A stretch of DNA of 64,000 nucleotides from Brucella pseudogrignonensis (GCF_002252525.1 NZ_NNRM01000017.1:434001-498000), one strand, 5' to 3'. Shown: positions 9,429-18,614, counted from the first letter of the stretch. The notes: generated by a model not told the origin, from the letters alone. Program-made: numbers and translations.

Positions 9429-10691
9429 CTAACTTACAATTTCAGCAGTCTCCAATACGGCATGAAGAAGCACATCAGCGCCAGCCGATGCCCATTCTTT
9501 GGAAATATCTTCGTCTTCGTTGTGGCTGAGACCATCCACGCATGGACACATGACCATGGCGGTAGGCGCTACACGATTGATCCAGCAGGCGTCGTGACCG
9601 GCGCCTGAAACGATGTTGCGATGGCTATAACCAAGCCGTTCGGCTGCATTGCGAATAGCCGTGACGCAGCCCTCGTCGAACGTGACGGGATCGAAATGTC
9701 CGGCCACTTCGATTTCAATGCCGATGCCAAGTTCTTCGGCGATTTTTGGCGCTTCAGTTTCAAATCGCGCTTTCATGGCATCGAGGGTTTTTTGATCCGG
9801 CGAACGGAAATCGACGGTGAAAACGATCTGGCCTGGAAGCACATTGCGTGAGTTTGGCGAGACTTCAATATGGCCCACGCCGCCAACAGCATCAGGCTGA
9901 TGCGACATGGCGATCTCGTTGACGAGCTGCAGCATCTTGCCCAGCCCTACGCTTGCATTCTTGCGCATCTTCATAGGCGTCGAGCCAGTATGCGCTTCCT
10001 TTCCGGTTAATGTTACCTGCAACCACCACAGTCCCTGACCATGGGTGACAACGCCAATGTCCTTGTTCTCAATCTCAAGAATCGGGCCTTGTTCGATGTG
10101 CAGCTCAAACATCGAATGAATTTTGCGCTTGCCGACCGGTTCGTCGCCCTTCCAGCCAATACGCTCCAGCTCATCAATGAATTTCTTGCCTTTGGCGTCG
10201 GTGCGTTCATAGGCCCAATCCTGCTCATGCACACCGGCGAAAACGCCGGAAGCGAGCATTGCAGGTGCAAAACGCGTGCCTTCTTCATTGGTCCAATTGA
10301 CCACGACGATAGGGCGCTTTGTCTTGATATTGGTGTCGTTCAATGTGCGCATGACTTCAAGTCCGCCAAGCACACCGAGCACGCCATCATATTTGCCGCC
10401 TGTCGGCTGCGTGTCGAGATGGCTGCCCATGTAAACCGGATCAGCATCCGCATCTTCGCCGGGGCGAAGGAAGAACATATTGCCCATCGTGTCGACGGTC
10501 ATCGACAATCCGGCTTTTTCACACCACGACTGGAAAAGCTGGCGGCCTTCGCTGTCTTCATCGGTCAGCGTCTGGCGGTTATTGCCGCCACGAATACCAG
10601 GGCCAATTTTGGCCATATCCATCAAGCTGTCCCATAGCCGATCACCATCGACCTTGAGATTGCTGAAACTGGGATTGCTGCTGAGCGCCAT
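9429..10691 (-). CDS. Zn-dependent N-carbamoyl-beta-alanine amidohydrolase (beta-ureidopropionase type, M20 fold)
   Basis: 420-residue M20-family amidase. Metal-binding motifs are visible: GSHLDTQPTGGKYDG, NEEGTRF, ELHIEQGP and the C-terminal GAGHDACWI. In this context it should hydrolyse the ring-opened product of dihydropyrimidinase to beta-alanine (or beta-aminoisobutyrate), CO2 and ammonia. Close relatives include allantoate amidohydrolase and L-carbamoylases, but no ureide genes are nearby. The ATG at 10691 is chosen because GGAGG lies nine bases upstream; an in-frame GTG five codons earlier overlaps that site. It is the first gene of the operon, facing rutR across a shared control region. 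Confidence 0.92.
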   Translation of the reverse strand: MALSSNPSFSNLKVDGDRLWDSLMDMAKIGPGIRGGNNRQTLTDEDSEGRQLFQSWCEKAGLSMTVDTMGNMFFLRPGEDADADPVYMGSHLDTQPTGGKYDGVLGVLGGLEVMRTLNDTNIKTKRPIVVVNWTNEEGTRFAPAMLASGVFAGVHEQDWAYERTDAKGKKFIDELERIGWKGDEPVGKRKIHSMFELHIEQGPILEIENKDIGVVTHGQGLWWLQVTLTGKEAHTGSTPMKMRKNASVGLGKMLQLVNEIAMSHQPDAVGGVGHIEVSPNSRNVLPGQIVFTVDFRSPDQKTLDAMKARFETEAPKIAEELGIGIEIEVAGHFDPVTFDEGCVTAIRNAAERLGYSHRNIVSGAGHDACWINRVAPTAMVMCPCVDGLSHNEDEDISKEWASAGADVLLHAVLETAEIVS

Positions 10692-10813
10692 ATGCTCTGC
10701 CTCCACATTTCAAGCATGCATAAGCTGTGGCATTGCTGCCAGCGCTTCGCATGTTATGTTGTTCCCGCGACCCGGCTCTTTGGCCTCAATCTTCTTGCAG
10801 TATTTGCAAAAAC

Positions 10814-10829
10814 TTGACTAGTTGGTCAA
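10814..10829. promoter_or_regulatory. RutR-type operator over divergent -35 boxes
   Basis: The sequence TTGACTAGTTGGTCAA matches the E. coli RutR box (TTGACCA-N2-TGGTCAA) at all but one position and has the exact spacing. It sits 73 bases before the rutR start and 123 bases before the amidohydrolase start. Its left half doubles as a -35 (TTGACT) for rutR and its right half as a -35 (TTGACC) reading leftward, with CAAATA about 17 bases on. Binding here would block both directions, fitting autoregulation and repression released by pyrimidine. Confidence 0.8.
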
Positions 10830-10901
10830 AATGCAGGCTAGAAGAGCGTTCGACAACGGTCAAGCGGTTTTAAGAAATTTTGCTTCGTCAGAAGGTGTTA
10901 A

Positions 10902-11582
10902 ATGGTCACAGATGCGACAGCTCCCGCCGAAGCAGGTGCAAACGAGAAAGCGGAAGGTGCGACGCGCATTCAGGCGATCAACCGCAGGCTTATTCTGGAT
11001 GCAGCGCTTGATGTCTTTTCCGCCTATGGCTTTCGTGGTTCGACAGTCGATCAGATCGCCGAAAAGGCAGGCATGTCGAAGCCAAACCTGCTTTATTATT
11101 TTCCGCGCAAGCAGAATATCTATGTGACGGTTCTTGAAGAGACACTCACAGAATGGCTTGGCCCGTTTGAGAGCATCAACCCGCAAGGTGATCCGCTTGA
11201 GGAGTTGCGAAACTATATCGCGCAGAAGCTCGAGCTTTCGGCCAAACGGCCAGAAGCATCGCGGCTATTTGCCAATGAAATTCTACATGGCGCACCGGCA
11301 ATTACCGAATTTCTGAAAGGTCATTTGAAAGATCTGGTTGATGAAAAAGCGCGGGTCATTCATCGCTGGATTGAGGAGAAGCGCATTGCGCCGATTGATC
11401 CCTATCACCTGATTTTCACGATCTGGGCGGTGACGCAGCATTATTCCGACTTCTCGGTTCAGGTCGCAGCCATACTTGGCAAACGCACGGAAGAACCGGA
11501 TTTTTACGAGCAGACAGCGCGCTCCATTGCGGCAATCATTCTTGACGGTGTGCGTGTTCGCGACGATGTTTCGTCATCATGA
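10902..11582 (+). CDS. rutR: TetR-family pyrimidine-responsive repressor RutR
   Basis: 226 residues, with an N-terminal TetR helix-turn-helix (about 31-72; STVDQIAEKAGMSKPNLLYYFP) and the RutR-type C-terminal ligand domain. Recalled E. coli RutR shares long stretches: NLLYYFP, ASRLF.NE/EM, AP.IDP.HLIF.IWA.TQHY. In E. coli, uracil or thymine releases RutR from DNA and it controls rut and carAB. Here it is divergent from a reductive uracil-degradation operon with a matching operator in between, so its target pathway differs from the E. coli Rut monooxygenase route. Its stop overlaps the start of the Nudix gene (ATGA). Confidence 0.93.
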   Translation: MVTDATAPAEAGANEKAEGATRIQAINRRLILDAALDVFSAYGFRGSTVDQIAEKAGMSKPNLLYYFPRKQNIYVTVLEETLTEWLGPFESINPQGDPLEELRNYIAQKLELSAKRPEASRLFANEILHGAPAITEFLKGHLKDLVDEKARVIHRWIEEKRIAPIDPYHLIFTIWAVTQHYSDFSVQVAAILGKRTEEPDFYEQTARSIAAIILDGVRVRDDVSSS

Positions 11583-11977
11583 AAACGATTCTTATTGCAG
11601 CAGCCATTGTCCGTGATGAAGCGGGCCGTTTCCTCCTCGTGCGCAAGCGCGGCAGCGAGATTTTTTTCCAGCCCGGTGGCAAGATTGATGCAGGCGAAGC
11701 GCCTGAAATAGCCCTAATCCGCGAGATCGAAGAAGAGCTTGGCATTCGCATTGACGAAAGCCAGTTAAGCTATGCTGCGAAAATGTCAGCGCCTGCAGCC
11801 AACGAACTTGATTCCACAGTTGAAGCCGAGCTGTTTCATCTCACCCTGAAAGAAGGGCAGGTGCCTGCCGCTTCCAGTGAGATTGAAGAACTGATCTGGC
11901 TCAAGGCTGGTGATCAAAGCCGCCCCGTTGCCCTGCTTTCGCAGAGCATTCAGGCGCGGTTTTCGGATGCAGTTTAA
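11579..11977 (+). CDS. Nudix hydrolase coupled to rutR
   Basis: 132 residues with a complete Nudix box at about 38-60 ([20 protein letters not shown], then ELGI), so the Mg-pyrophosphohydrolase site is intact. Family members cleave nucleoside diphosphates linked to another group, including oxidised or non-canonical NTPs. It overlaps rutR by four bases and is surely co-transcribed and coupled to it, so a role in pyrimidine nucleotide clean-up is plausible but unproven. Its 3' end overlaps the convergent sugar-type ATPase gene by four bases. Confidence 0.85.
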   Translation: MKTILIAAAIVRDEAGRFLLVRKRGSEIFFQPGGKIDAGEAPEIALIREIEEELGIRIDESQLSYAAKMSAPAANELDSTVEAELFHLTLKEGQVPAASSEIEELIWLKAGDQSRPVALLSQSIQARFSDAV

Positions 11978-13047
11978 GCGCTCTCGACGCGATTTCCTTC
12001 GCCATCGAACAGATGGAGATGCTGTGCCGGGAAGCTTACCTGAACAGAACCCTGCGCATGAAGCGCATCGCGATCCAGCGTGAAAATCTTGAACGGCAAT
12101 CCGTGCAGGCTGAGATGCAGGATAATGCCGAAGCCAGTCGGCTCGACCAGATCGACATCAGCCGTCAGGTCTGCTGAATTCTCGATATGCACATGCTCTG
12201 GACGAATGCCAAGCGTGGCGTTCGCGCCATCCTTGAGTTTTACCGGCTGCGGCAGCGCGATGAGCGTGCCGTCCTTGAGTTTCAGACGCGGGCCACCATC
12301 CTTTTCAAGATAGGTAACATCGAGAAAATTCATGGCGGGTGAGCCGATGAAACCTGCCACGAAGAGATTGGCCGGGCGGTCATAAAGCTCCAGTGGAGAG
12401 CCGACCTGCTGCACCACACCACCATGCATGGCGACGATACGGTCGGCCAGAGTCATGGCTTCGATCTGGTCATGTGTCACATAGATGGATGTGGCTTTCA
12501 GCTCACCATGCAGCTTCTTGATTTCAGCACGCATCTGCTCGCGCAGGCGGGCGTCGAGGTTGGAAAGTGGCTCGTCAAAGAGGAAGGCCTTGGGCTGACG
12601 CACAATGGCGCGGCCCATGGCAACACGTTGACGCTGGCCGCCTGAAAGCGCCTTCGGGCGACGTTCCAGCAAAGGATCTAGCCCAAGTTTGGCGGCGGTC
12701 GATTTGATGGCGCTTGCAATCTTTTCTTTAGGCGTTTTGCGCAGCCGCATACTGTAGCTCATATTGTCGGCGACACTCATATGCGGGTAGAGCGCATAGG
12801 ACTGAAACACCATAGCAATATCGCGGTCTTTGGGTGCCAGTTCATTGACGCGCTTGCCACTGATTTGCACCTGGCCGGCGGTGATGTCTTCAAGGCCAGC
12901 AATCATGCGCAGCAATGTGGATTTGCCACAGCCTGACGGGCCGACCAGCACAATGAATTCGCCATCTTTGATCTCAAGATCAACGCCGTGCAGAACAGCA
13001 TGTTCGCCATAGCTTTTGCGGACTGACTGAATATCGATGGAAGCCAT
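11974..13047 (-). CDS. Carbohydrate-type ABC importer ATPase (UgpC/MalK class), module 1
   Basis: 357 residues. Walker [12 protein letters not shown], signature [15 protein letters not shown], Walker [13 protein letters not shown] and the H-loop THDQIEAMT are all present. A C-terminal TOBE/OB-fold region of about 120 residues follows, typical of MalK-like ATPases. It is the last gene of a minus-strand operon (GntR, PLP enzyme, binding protein, two permeases, ATPase). The class normally energises uptake of sugars, polyols or glycerophosphodiesters. Confidence 0.92.
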   Translation of the reverse strand: MASIDIQSVRKSYGEHAVLHGVDLEIKDGEFIVLVGPSGCGKSTLLRMIAGLEDITAGQVQISGKRVNELAPKDRDIAMVFQSYALYPHMSVADNMSYSMRLRKTPKEKIASAIKSTAAKLGLDPLLERRPKALSGGQRQRVAMGRAIVRQPKAFLFDEPLSNLDARLREQMRAEIKKLHGELKATSIYVTHDQIEAMTLADRIVAMHGGVVQQVGSPLELYDRPANLFVAGFIGSPAMNFLDVTYLEKDGGPRLKLKDGTLIALPQPVKLKDGANATLGIRPEHVHIENSADLTADVDLVEPTGFGIILHLSLHGLPFKIFTLDRDALHAQGSVQVSFPAQHLHLFDGEGNRVESA

Positions 13048-13061
13048 AGGGAAAAATCCTT

Positions 13062-13895
13062 TCAGCCTTTGACCGCGCCAGCCGTGAGGCCCTGCACGAG
13101 ATATCGTTGAATGAGGAAGAAGAAGAGACAGGCCGGGATCAGCGCGAGCACGCCCGCTGCCATCATCTGTCCGAAATCGACCGAGAATTTTGAGACGAAG
13201 CTCAAAAGCCCGACCGGGAACGTGGCTGAATCATTGCCGGAAATCAGCATCAGCGCGAACAGAAGCTCGCTCCACGCTGCGGTGAAAACAAAGCCTAGCG
13301 TTGCTGCAATACCGGGCAGAGTCAGCGGCAGAATGATCTGGCGGAAAGCCATGAACTGCGTTGCGCCGTCGATCTTGGCGGCTTCTTCGAGATCCTTCGG
13401 AATGCCGTCGAAGAACGATTGCATCAGGAAGGTGGCAAAAGGCACATTGAATGCCGAATAGACGATGATAAGGCCGATCAGGCTATTGGTGAGACCGAGC
13501 GGTGCCATGATCTTGTAGATTGGCGCGATCAGCATCACGAGCGGAAACATCTGCGTCAGTAGCATCAGCGCCACAATCCAGTATTTGGCGCGGAAGTTGA
13601 AACGTGACAGCGCATAGCCGGAGAGCGATGCCAGCAGCGTAACAATAATGGCAGTTGAGCCGGACACGATCAGGCTGTTGCGGAAAAACAGCGGAAATGA
13701 GCTGTTATTCAACACATGGCTGAAGTGATCGAACGTCATACGCGATGGCCATAGCCGCACGCCTTCGCTGTAAAGCAGATCATTGGGTGTGACGGAAACC
13801 TTCACCAGCCAGAAAATCGGAAACAGTGCAAACAGAACGAATAGCAGAATGGCAATGCGATGCGCGCCAACAAGGAGGATTTTACGGTTGGTCAT
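13062..13895 (-). CDS. Carbohydrate-type ABC permease (MalG class), module 1
   Basis: 277-residue membrane protein with about six helices and the EAA loop [20 protein letters not shown], diagnostic of CUT1-family sugar permeases. It lies 14 bases before the ATPase gene and four bases after the partner permease. The C-terminal [14 protein letters not shown] motif is the usual end of MalG-type proteins. Confidence 0.92.
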   Translation of the reverse strand: MTNRKILLVGAHRIAILLFVLFALFPIFWLVKVSVTPNDLLYSEGVRLWPSRMTFDHFSHVLNNSSFPLFFRNSLIVSGSTAIIVTLLASLSGYALSRFNFRAKYWIVALMLLTQMFPLVMLIAPIYKIMAPLGLTNSLIGLIIVYSAFNVPFATFLMQSFFDGIPKDLEEAAKIDGATQFMAFRQIILPLTLPGIAATLGFVFTAAWSELLFALMLISGNDSATFPVGLLSFVSKFSVDFGQMMAAGVLALIPACLFFFLIQRYLVQGLTAGAVKG

Positions 13896-13899
13896 GGCC

Positions 13900-14856
13900 T
13901 CAATCCTTGTTCAGAAGCGTCTGGCGCAACAGCACGATGAGCATCGAATAGACCATCAGCAGCACAAGCAAGACCATCGCAATCGCCGAGGCATAACCGA
14001 AATCAAGCCGTTTGAAGGCCTGCGTGAAAATATAGCTGGCGACGATCTGGGTCCGGTCGGCAGGACCGCCGCCGGTCATCACGACAATCAGATCGGCACT
14101 GTTGGCAATCCAGACGGTGCGCAGCAAAATGGTGATAGCCATGGTTGGCGCAAGGTAGGGAAGCGTGATTGAGAGAAAACGCTGGAAGGGGCCAGCACCA
14201 TCGATCGCTGCTGCTTCATAAAGGTCGCGCGGGATAGCCTGCAAGGCGGCCAGCATGGTGATGGCAAAGAACGGAATACCCCACCACACACCGGCGGTAA
14301 TGATGCCCCACATGGCCAGATTAGGGTCGGACAGGATGTTGTCTGGTGCGCTCAGAATACCGATTGCATGTAGCCAATGCGGCAGCGGGCCGATAACCGG
14401 ATTAAAAAGCCATGCAAAGTTAAGACCTGTGAGGAAAGTCGGCACAGCCCATGGCAGGAAGATCAACGCCTGTGCCAGCCCACGTCCGGCGAATGGCTTG
14501 TCGAGCAACAGGGCGAGAATAAGCCCGAACACGAATTGCAGCAGCACCGAGCAACCGGTCCACCAGAGTGTATTTTTTAAGGAACGATAGAAAGCCTGAT
14601 CGGTCGCAAGTTCGCGGAAATGATCAAGCCCCACATAGCCACCCGAAAACGGGTTGAGCAACTGAATGTCGCGAAAGGCATAGGAGACGCCGAGGATCAG
14701 CGGAACCAGCATGACGGCGCCGATGAGGATCAGTGCGGGGGCACTGTAGAGATAAGGTTCGGAGGCGTGCGCAAGTCGCTGCAGAAAACTGCGGCGATCC
14801 TGCTTTTGCACGTTGTTGCGCACCGGGGCCTTTATGGAAGCGGTGTCGTTCATCAT
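13900..14856 (-). CDS. Carbohydrate-type ABC permease (MalF class), module 1
   Basis: 318-residue permease with a cytosolic N-terminus, about six membrane helices and the EAA loop RDLYEAAAIDGAGPFQRFLS. Two adjacent ATG codons occur at the start (14856 and 14853) behind a GAAGGGA site; the second has better spacing, but the difference is one residue. It forms a heterodimer with the next gene product. Confidence 0.92.
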   Translation of the reverse strand: MMNDTASIKAPVRNNVQKQDRRSFLQRLAHASEPYLYSAPALILIGAVMLVPLILGVSYAFRDIQLLNPFSGGYVGLDHFRELATDQAFYRSLKNTLWWTGCSVLLQFVFGLILALLLDKPFAGRGLAQALIFLPWAVPTFLTGLNFAWLFNPVIGPLPHWLHAIGILSAPDNILSDPNLAMWGIITAGVWWGIPFFAITMLAALQAIPRDLYEAAAIDGAGPFQRFLSITLPYLAPTMAITILLRTVWIANSADLIVVMTGGGPADRTQIVASYIFTQAFKRLDFGYASAIAMVLLVLLMVYSMLIVLLRQTLLNKD

Positions 14857-14886
14857 TTTTCCCTTCGCGGGGCTGCATCATTCGCT

Positions 14887-14915
14887 TTGCAGGCGTGGCT
14901 GTTCCACGCCTGCAA
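14887..14915 (-). other. Intercistronic hairpin after the binding-protein gene
   Basis: Perfect 12-base arms TTGCAGGCGTGG/CCACGCCTGCAA with a five-base loop. It lies between the binding-protein stop and the first permease start on the minus strand and lacks a T-tract. Such hairpins commonly protect the upstream binding-protein mRNA so that it accumulates above the permeases; here that is inferred from position only. Confidence 0.7.
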
Positions 14916-14928
14916 GCTGTTCATGTTG

Positions 14929-16188
14929 CTATTGCTTTGAAAGGTGCTTCTGCTGTGCCTTGGTCAGATATTCTGCCCACTGGTCGGCCAGCTGATCTGG
15001 CGTGATGTCGCCGAGAAGCGCTTCCTGCGAGGTCTTGATGACGAGCGAATCCTTGAAGAATGCAAATTCTTCCAGATAGGTCGGCATGACGGTTGGAACG
15101 ACGTTCTTGTCAGCCAGTTCATCGAACCAGCCCTTGAACTGCTCGCCGCTATAGAACGGATCGTTCTGAGCGGATTTGAGAACCGGCAAGGCACCGGTGC
15201 GCTTGTTCCATTCGATGTTGCCTTCCGGGCCTTCAAGCATCGAGATCAGCTTCCAGGAGAGGTCCTTGTTCTGGCTGCCGCTCATCATCGACCAGCCGGC
15301 AAAGCCGATGGTTGGGAAGGTTTTGCCAGCCGGGCCCTTTGGCATGATGGCAACGCCGAAATCTTCCGGCTTCATGCGTTCGGCAATGGCGATCAGCGCA
15401 TCCGGATCTTGGTTGAGGAAGGCACAGGTGCCGCTATAGAAACCGGCGACGGTTTCGTTGAAGCCCCAGTTGACGCTGTCCTTCGGTGCAAGGCCGTTCT
15501 TGTAGAGATCGACCATCCAGGTGATGCCCTTTTTCCAACCTTCGCTGTTCATGGTCGAGGTGCCGTCTTCGTTGAAGAACTTATTGTCACCGGCCATGGA
15601 TGCAGCAAAAATCACCCAGCCATTGAGGCCGCCGGGGCCACCACGCATACAGAACCCGGACTTGCCGGGAAGAGCGGCAATCTTCTTGGAGGCTTCGACA
15701 AATTCGTCCATCGTCTTCGGTGGCTCGGACACACCAGCCTCAGACAGCAGCTTCTTGTTGTAGAACATGGCGTTCAGATAGAAGCCGTAAGGCAGCGTAT
15801 AGGCTGTGTTCTTGACGCTGCGGCCAAGTTCAAGCGCGCGCTCGGTCAGGTCTGGTGTGGTTTCCCACTTTTCAAGATATGGCTCGAGGCTTTCCAGCAT
15901 CCCGTTATTGGCATAGAGCGAAACCCAGGTGTCGGGCATTTCCATGACGTCAGGAATTTCACCAGCCGAAACCATGGTTGCGAATTTCTGGAAGGATTCG
16001 CCCCATGGCAGCGAGATGATCTCGACCTTGGTGCCCGGATTGGCTGCCTCAAACTTGGCAACGATGGATTCAAGCGTCTTAGTGCGCTCCGGGCTGGTGA
16101 TGACTTCAACAAGCTTCAGAGTGGTATCGGCAAGTGCCGTACCGCTCAAAAGCATGGTTGCGAATGCGGCTGCTATTAGTTTTTTCAT
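14929..16188 (-). CDS. Extracellular sugar-type solute-binding protein, module 1
   Basis: 419 residues with a classical Sec signal peptide ending near residue 20 (MKKLIAAAFATMLLSGTALA). The mature chain belongs to the family 1 extracellular solute-binding proteins (MalE/UgpB fold), with KFEAANPGTKVEI early and DVMEMPDTWVSLYANNGML in the first lobe. It should deliver a carbohydrate-like ligand to the two permeases downstream. No residue pattern identifies the ligand; the linked transsulfuration-type enzyme hints at an unusual, perhaps sulfur- or amino-bearing, compound. Confidence 0.9.
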   Translation of the reverse strand: MKKLIAAAFATMLLSGTALADTTLKLVEVITSPERTKTLESIVAKFEAANPGTKVEIISLPWGESFQKFATMVSAGEIPDVMEMPDTWVSLYANNGMLESLEPYLEKWETTPDLTERALELGRSVKNTAYTLPYGFYLNAMFYNKKLLSEAGVSEPPKTMDEFVEASKKIAALPGKSGFCMRGGPGGLNGWVIFAASMAGDNKFFNEDGTSTMNSEGWKKGITWMVDLYKNGLAPKDSVNWGFNETVAGFYSGTCAFLNQDPDALIAIAERMKPEDFGVAIMPKGPAGKTFPTIGFAGWSMMSGSQNKDLSWKLISMLEGPEGNIEWNKRTGALPVLKSAQNDPFYSGEQFKGWFDELADKNVVPTVMPTYLEEFAFFKDSLVIKTSQEALLGDITPDQLADQWAEYLTKAQQKHLSKQ

Positions 16189-16223
16189 TGCAGTTCCCCT
16201 TATTGCTCCTCACTAGATTTTCG

Positions 16224-17393
16224 TTATTCGGTCGATGCTGTGAGCGCTCCTTCAATATCCCGCCACAGCGCTTCCGTTCCTTCCAGTCCGACATGCAGGC
16301 GCACGGAGCGCGGGTCGATGCCGAACGTATGTGCTGAATTTGGCTGTGCTTTCTGCTGCAGCACGACTTCGCCTGGCACGATCAGGCTTTCATGTCCGCC
16401 CCAGCTCACGCCGAGCTTGAACAGATCGAGATGATTGCAGAATTCGCGAATGTTCACGCCTTCCCGGAAGATGACCGAGAACAGACCGGACGTACCCTTG
16501 AGGCCCGCAGGCAGACGATTGGCAAGTGCCGGGTGGCAGACGGTCTCAACCACATCCAGCGCCTGAAGACGCTTTGCAATTTCCAGTGCCGAAGCCTCAT
16601 GCGCCTTCATGCGCGTCGGCAAGGTGCGCATACCACGCACCAGAAGCCACGCATCAAATGGTGAAAGCTTGCCGCCGAGATATGGATAGGTTTCTGCACG
16701 GATTGCATTGATCAGCTCTTTCGAGCCGGTCACGACGCCGGCCACGACATCGCTATGGCCGCCAAGATATTTCGATGCCGAATGCACGACAAGATCAACG
16801 CCAAGCGACAGCGGGCGCTGGAAGATCGGGCTGGCCCAGCTGTTATCGATGATGCTCAACACGCCATGCTGCTTGGCAATGGTTGCCAAGGCACCGACAT
16901 CATGGGCTTCCATGACCCAGCTCGTCGGGCTTTCCATATAGAAGAGCTTTGCACCGGGCAGGGCTTTTGCAACCGCTTCCTCGTCGCGGCCATCGACGTA
17001 GTCTACCTGCACCTGCATGCGCTTCATAATGGTGCCGAACAGGCGGAACGCATCTGGATAGACATGGCGCACGGCAACAATGCGATCACCCGGCTTAACA
17101 AATGCCAGAACACTTGAGGAGATCGCAGCCATGCCGCTGGCAAACCCCAGCGCGTCTTCGCCGCCTTCAAGTTTCGCCAGCATTTCTTCAAATGCTCGCA
17201 CGGTCGGGTTCAGGCCGCGCGTATAGATCGGGCGAACCTTTTCGCCGCGATAGGAGGCGACCATGTCGTCATAGCTTGGGAAGGTGAAAAGCGAAGTCTG
17301 CACGATGGGTGGAACCACGGCGTCGTATGCATTGCCTTCATCATGGGCAACCGTAAGCGCTGCGAAATCCAGCGGATCCATCCCGTCGGTCAT
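16224..17393 (-). CDS. Cys/Met-metabolism PLP enzyme (cystathionine lyase/synthase family), module 1
   Basis: 389-residue fold-type I PLP enzyme. The Schiff-base lysine lies in VVHSASKYLGGHSDVVAG; the PLP-phosphate loop FASGMAAISSSV and the aspartate in SIIDNSWASP are present. Family members perform beta- or gamma-elimination or replacement on cystathionine, homocysteine or related amino acids. The start overlaps the GntR stop by four bases, so it is translationally coupled to the regulator. Partnership with a sugar-type ABC importer is unusual for this family. The precise reaction cannot be chosen between beta-lyase, gamma-lyase and gamma-synthase from what is visible. Confidence 0.88.
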   Translation of the reverse strand: MTDGMDPLDFAALTVAHDEGNAYDAVVPPIVQTSLFTFPSYDDMVASYRGEKVRPIYTRGLNPTVRAFEEMLAKLEGGEDALGFASGMAAISSSVLAFVKPGDRIVAVRHVYPDAFRLFGTIMKRMQVQVDYVDGRDEEAVAKALPGAKLFYMESPTSWVMEAHDVGALATIAKQHGVLSIIDNSWASPIFQRPLSLGVDLVVHSASKYLGGHSDVVAGVVTGSKELINAIRAETYPYLGGKLSPFDAWLLVRGMRTLPTRMKAHEASALEIAKRLQALDVVETVCHPALANRLPAGLKGTSGLFSVIFREGVNIREFCNHLDLFKLGVSWGGHESLIVPGEVVLQQKAQPNSAHTFGIDPRSVRLHVGLEGTEALWRDIEGALTASTE

Positions 17394-18106
17394 TTGGACA
17401 TTTCCTTGATGTCTTCCTCGACTATGTCGAGGATCTTGAGTGTTTCCTGCCGAGCGGCTTCAGGGTCCTGAGCCAGGATGGCGTTAAAGAGCGTGCGGTG
17501 GAACGGAAAGGTTCGCCGCGCGAAGTCGATCCGCTCGAACGGATGATCCCAGAAGTGCAAGAAGGCTTCGCGCATCTGTTCGAGCAATTGTCTGAAAAGC
17601 GGATTATGGGTCGCGTCGTAAATGGCCAGGTGAAACGCCAGATCTTCCGGGCCAGACGTGCCTTCCGCGATATGAACGCGCTCCATCTCATTGAGATTGC
17701 GTTCGATGATGACGAGGTCTTCAGCCGTGCGTTTGCGGGCGGCGACCATGCTGGCTTCGGCTTCGATGCCACGGCGTACTTCAAGCGATTGCAGTAAAGC
17801 ATCACGCAATTGCGCAGGATCGAATGAAAGCGGCATATGAATGGTTGCCGCCGAAACGGGCTTTAGCAGATAGGTGCCGCTGCCTTTACGGGCTTCGATC
17901 ACACCCAGCGCCTGAAAGTGTCGGATTGCTTCGCGAATGGTGGAGCGCCCCACGGCCAGCGCGGTCATCAATTCACGTTCGGCGGGAAGGCGATCTCCGG
18001 CCTGAAGCTGAGCGGTCTGGATATAGGTTGCGAGCGCATCCGTTACCTGCCGGGCGCGATCCATCGGCGGTAGTGGTGCAATCTGCAGCAGCCTGCGATC
18101 TTTCAT
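17390..18106 (-). CDS. GntR-family regulator (FadR/FCD type), module 1
   Basis: 238 residues: N-terminal winged HTH (RLPAERELMTALAVGRSTIR, about residues 35-60) and a C-terminal all-helical FCD domain that usually binds an organic-acid or sugar-acid effector through a metal. ATG 18106 is preferred to an in-frame GTG five codons upstream because a GGAGATGGCGGA stretch lies immediately before it. It heads the operon with the PLP enzyme and ABC genes and probably represses it from the palindrome-like site at 18224-18235. Confidence 0.88.
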   Translation of the reverse strand: MKDRRLLQIAPLPPMDRARQVTDALATYIQTAQLQAGDRLPAERELMTALAVGRSTIREAIRHFQALGVIEARKGSGTYLLKPVSAATIHMPLSFDPAQLRDALLQSLEVRRGIEAEASMVAARKRTAEDLVIIERNLNEMERVHIAEGTSGPEDLAFHLAIYDATHNPLFRQLLEQMREAFLHFWDHPFERIDFARRTFPFHRTLFNAILAQDPEAARQETLKILDIVEEDIKEMSK

Positions 18107-18223
18107 TCCGCCATCTCCCACTGGCTTCGTGCATCGGAATTTGCGGCATTGCTCTGAAACTTCATTTTTCAGGCATGCGGCAGTTCGAATGACGTCAGGC
18201 CGTATCTCTTATTGGTTCTAAAA

Positions 18224-18269
18224 TTGGTCTGACATCATACTAATATCGACGGGAAATCGGCGTTGTCAA
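18224..18269 (-). promoter_or_regulatory. Promoter and candidate GntR operator for module 1
   Basis: Read leftward: -35 TTGACA (18269-18264), an 18-base spacer and -10 TATTAG (18245-18240). Just downstream is ATGTCAGACCAA (18235-18224), which is close to the FadR-family half-site pattern TGGTCTGACCA. A second ATTGGT lies 13 bases further on. The arrangement fits repression of the GntR-PLP-ABC operon by its own first gene product. Confidence 0.55.
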
Positions 18270-18470
18270 GCGGGTGATGATTAAGGCTTTTACGGGATAG
18301 TGGTCGGGGTTGTTGAATTATCCTATTGATATTAAATGAATAATTTCTGCACTCTCCTGCTTTTATGCCCAGGTAAATGATCTATTTGTGCGTGAATATG
18401 CTGTTTGCATGTGTATGCTTTTCCGATTGCGCTTCGGCAAACTTGCTCCTATCAATCGCGGGAAGAGGCA
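18270..18470. other. AT-rich spacer without a recognisable gene
   Basis: About 200 bases between the module 1 promoter and the paired repeats. The base composition is clearly more AT-rich than the flanking genes. I see only very short open frames and no ribosome binding site or hairpin worth naming. It presumably contains the upstream part of the aldo/keto reductase promoter. Confidence 0.5.
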
Positions 18471-18566
18471 ACGCGTCCCAAAAATTGCGAAGCAGTTTTT
18501 GGATAAGGCGCGCTGAAAAAGGCGGCGCGTCCCAAAAAGTGTGAAACGGTTTTTGGATAAGACGCG
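18471..18566. repeat. Two direct copies of the palindromic repeat (copies 3 and 4)
   Basis: Two units, about 18471-18512 and 18525-18566, repeat with a 54-base period. Each has the form GCGTCCCAAAAA...TTTTTGGATAAG(G/A)CGCG, a variant of the CCGAAAA family with CCCAAAA arms. They lie just upstream of the aldo/keto reductase gene, so transcription into that gene must cross or start within them. The 54-base spacing is the same as in the triple array at 62453. Confidence 0.75.
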
Positions 18567-18614
18567 GTGAAGATGGAGTACGGCACGTTGCGTGCTGTGA
18601 TTGAGGAGATACCC

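Noticed and set aside
14944-16179. 411-codon plus-strand frame opposite the module 1 binding protein
   Set aside because: The minus strand has a signal peptide and binding-protein fold; the plus frame looks random.
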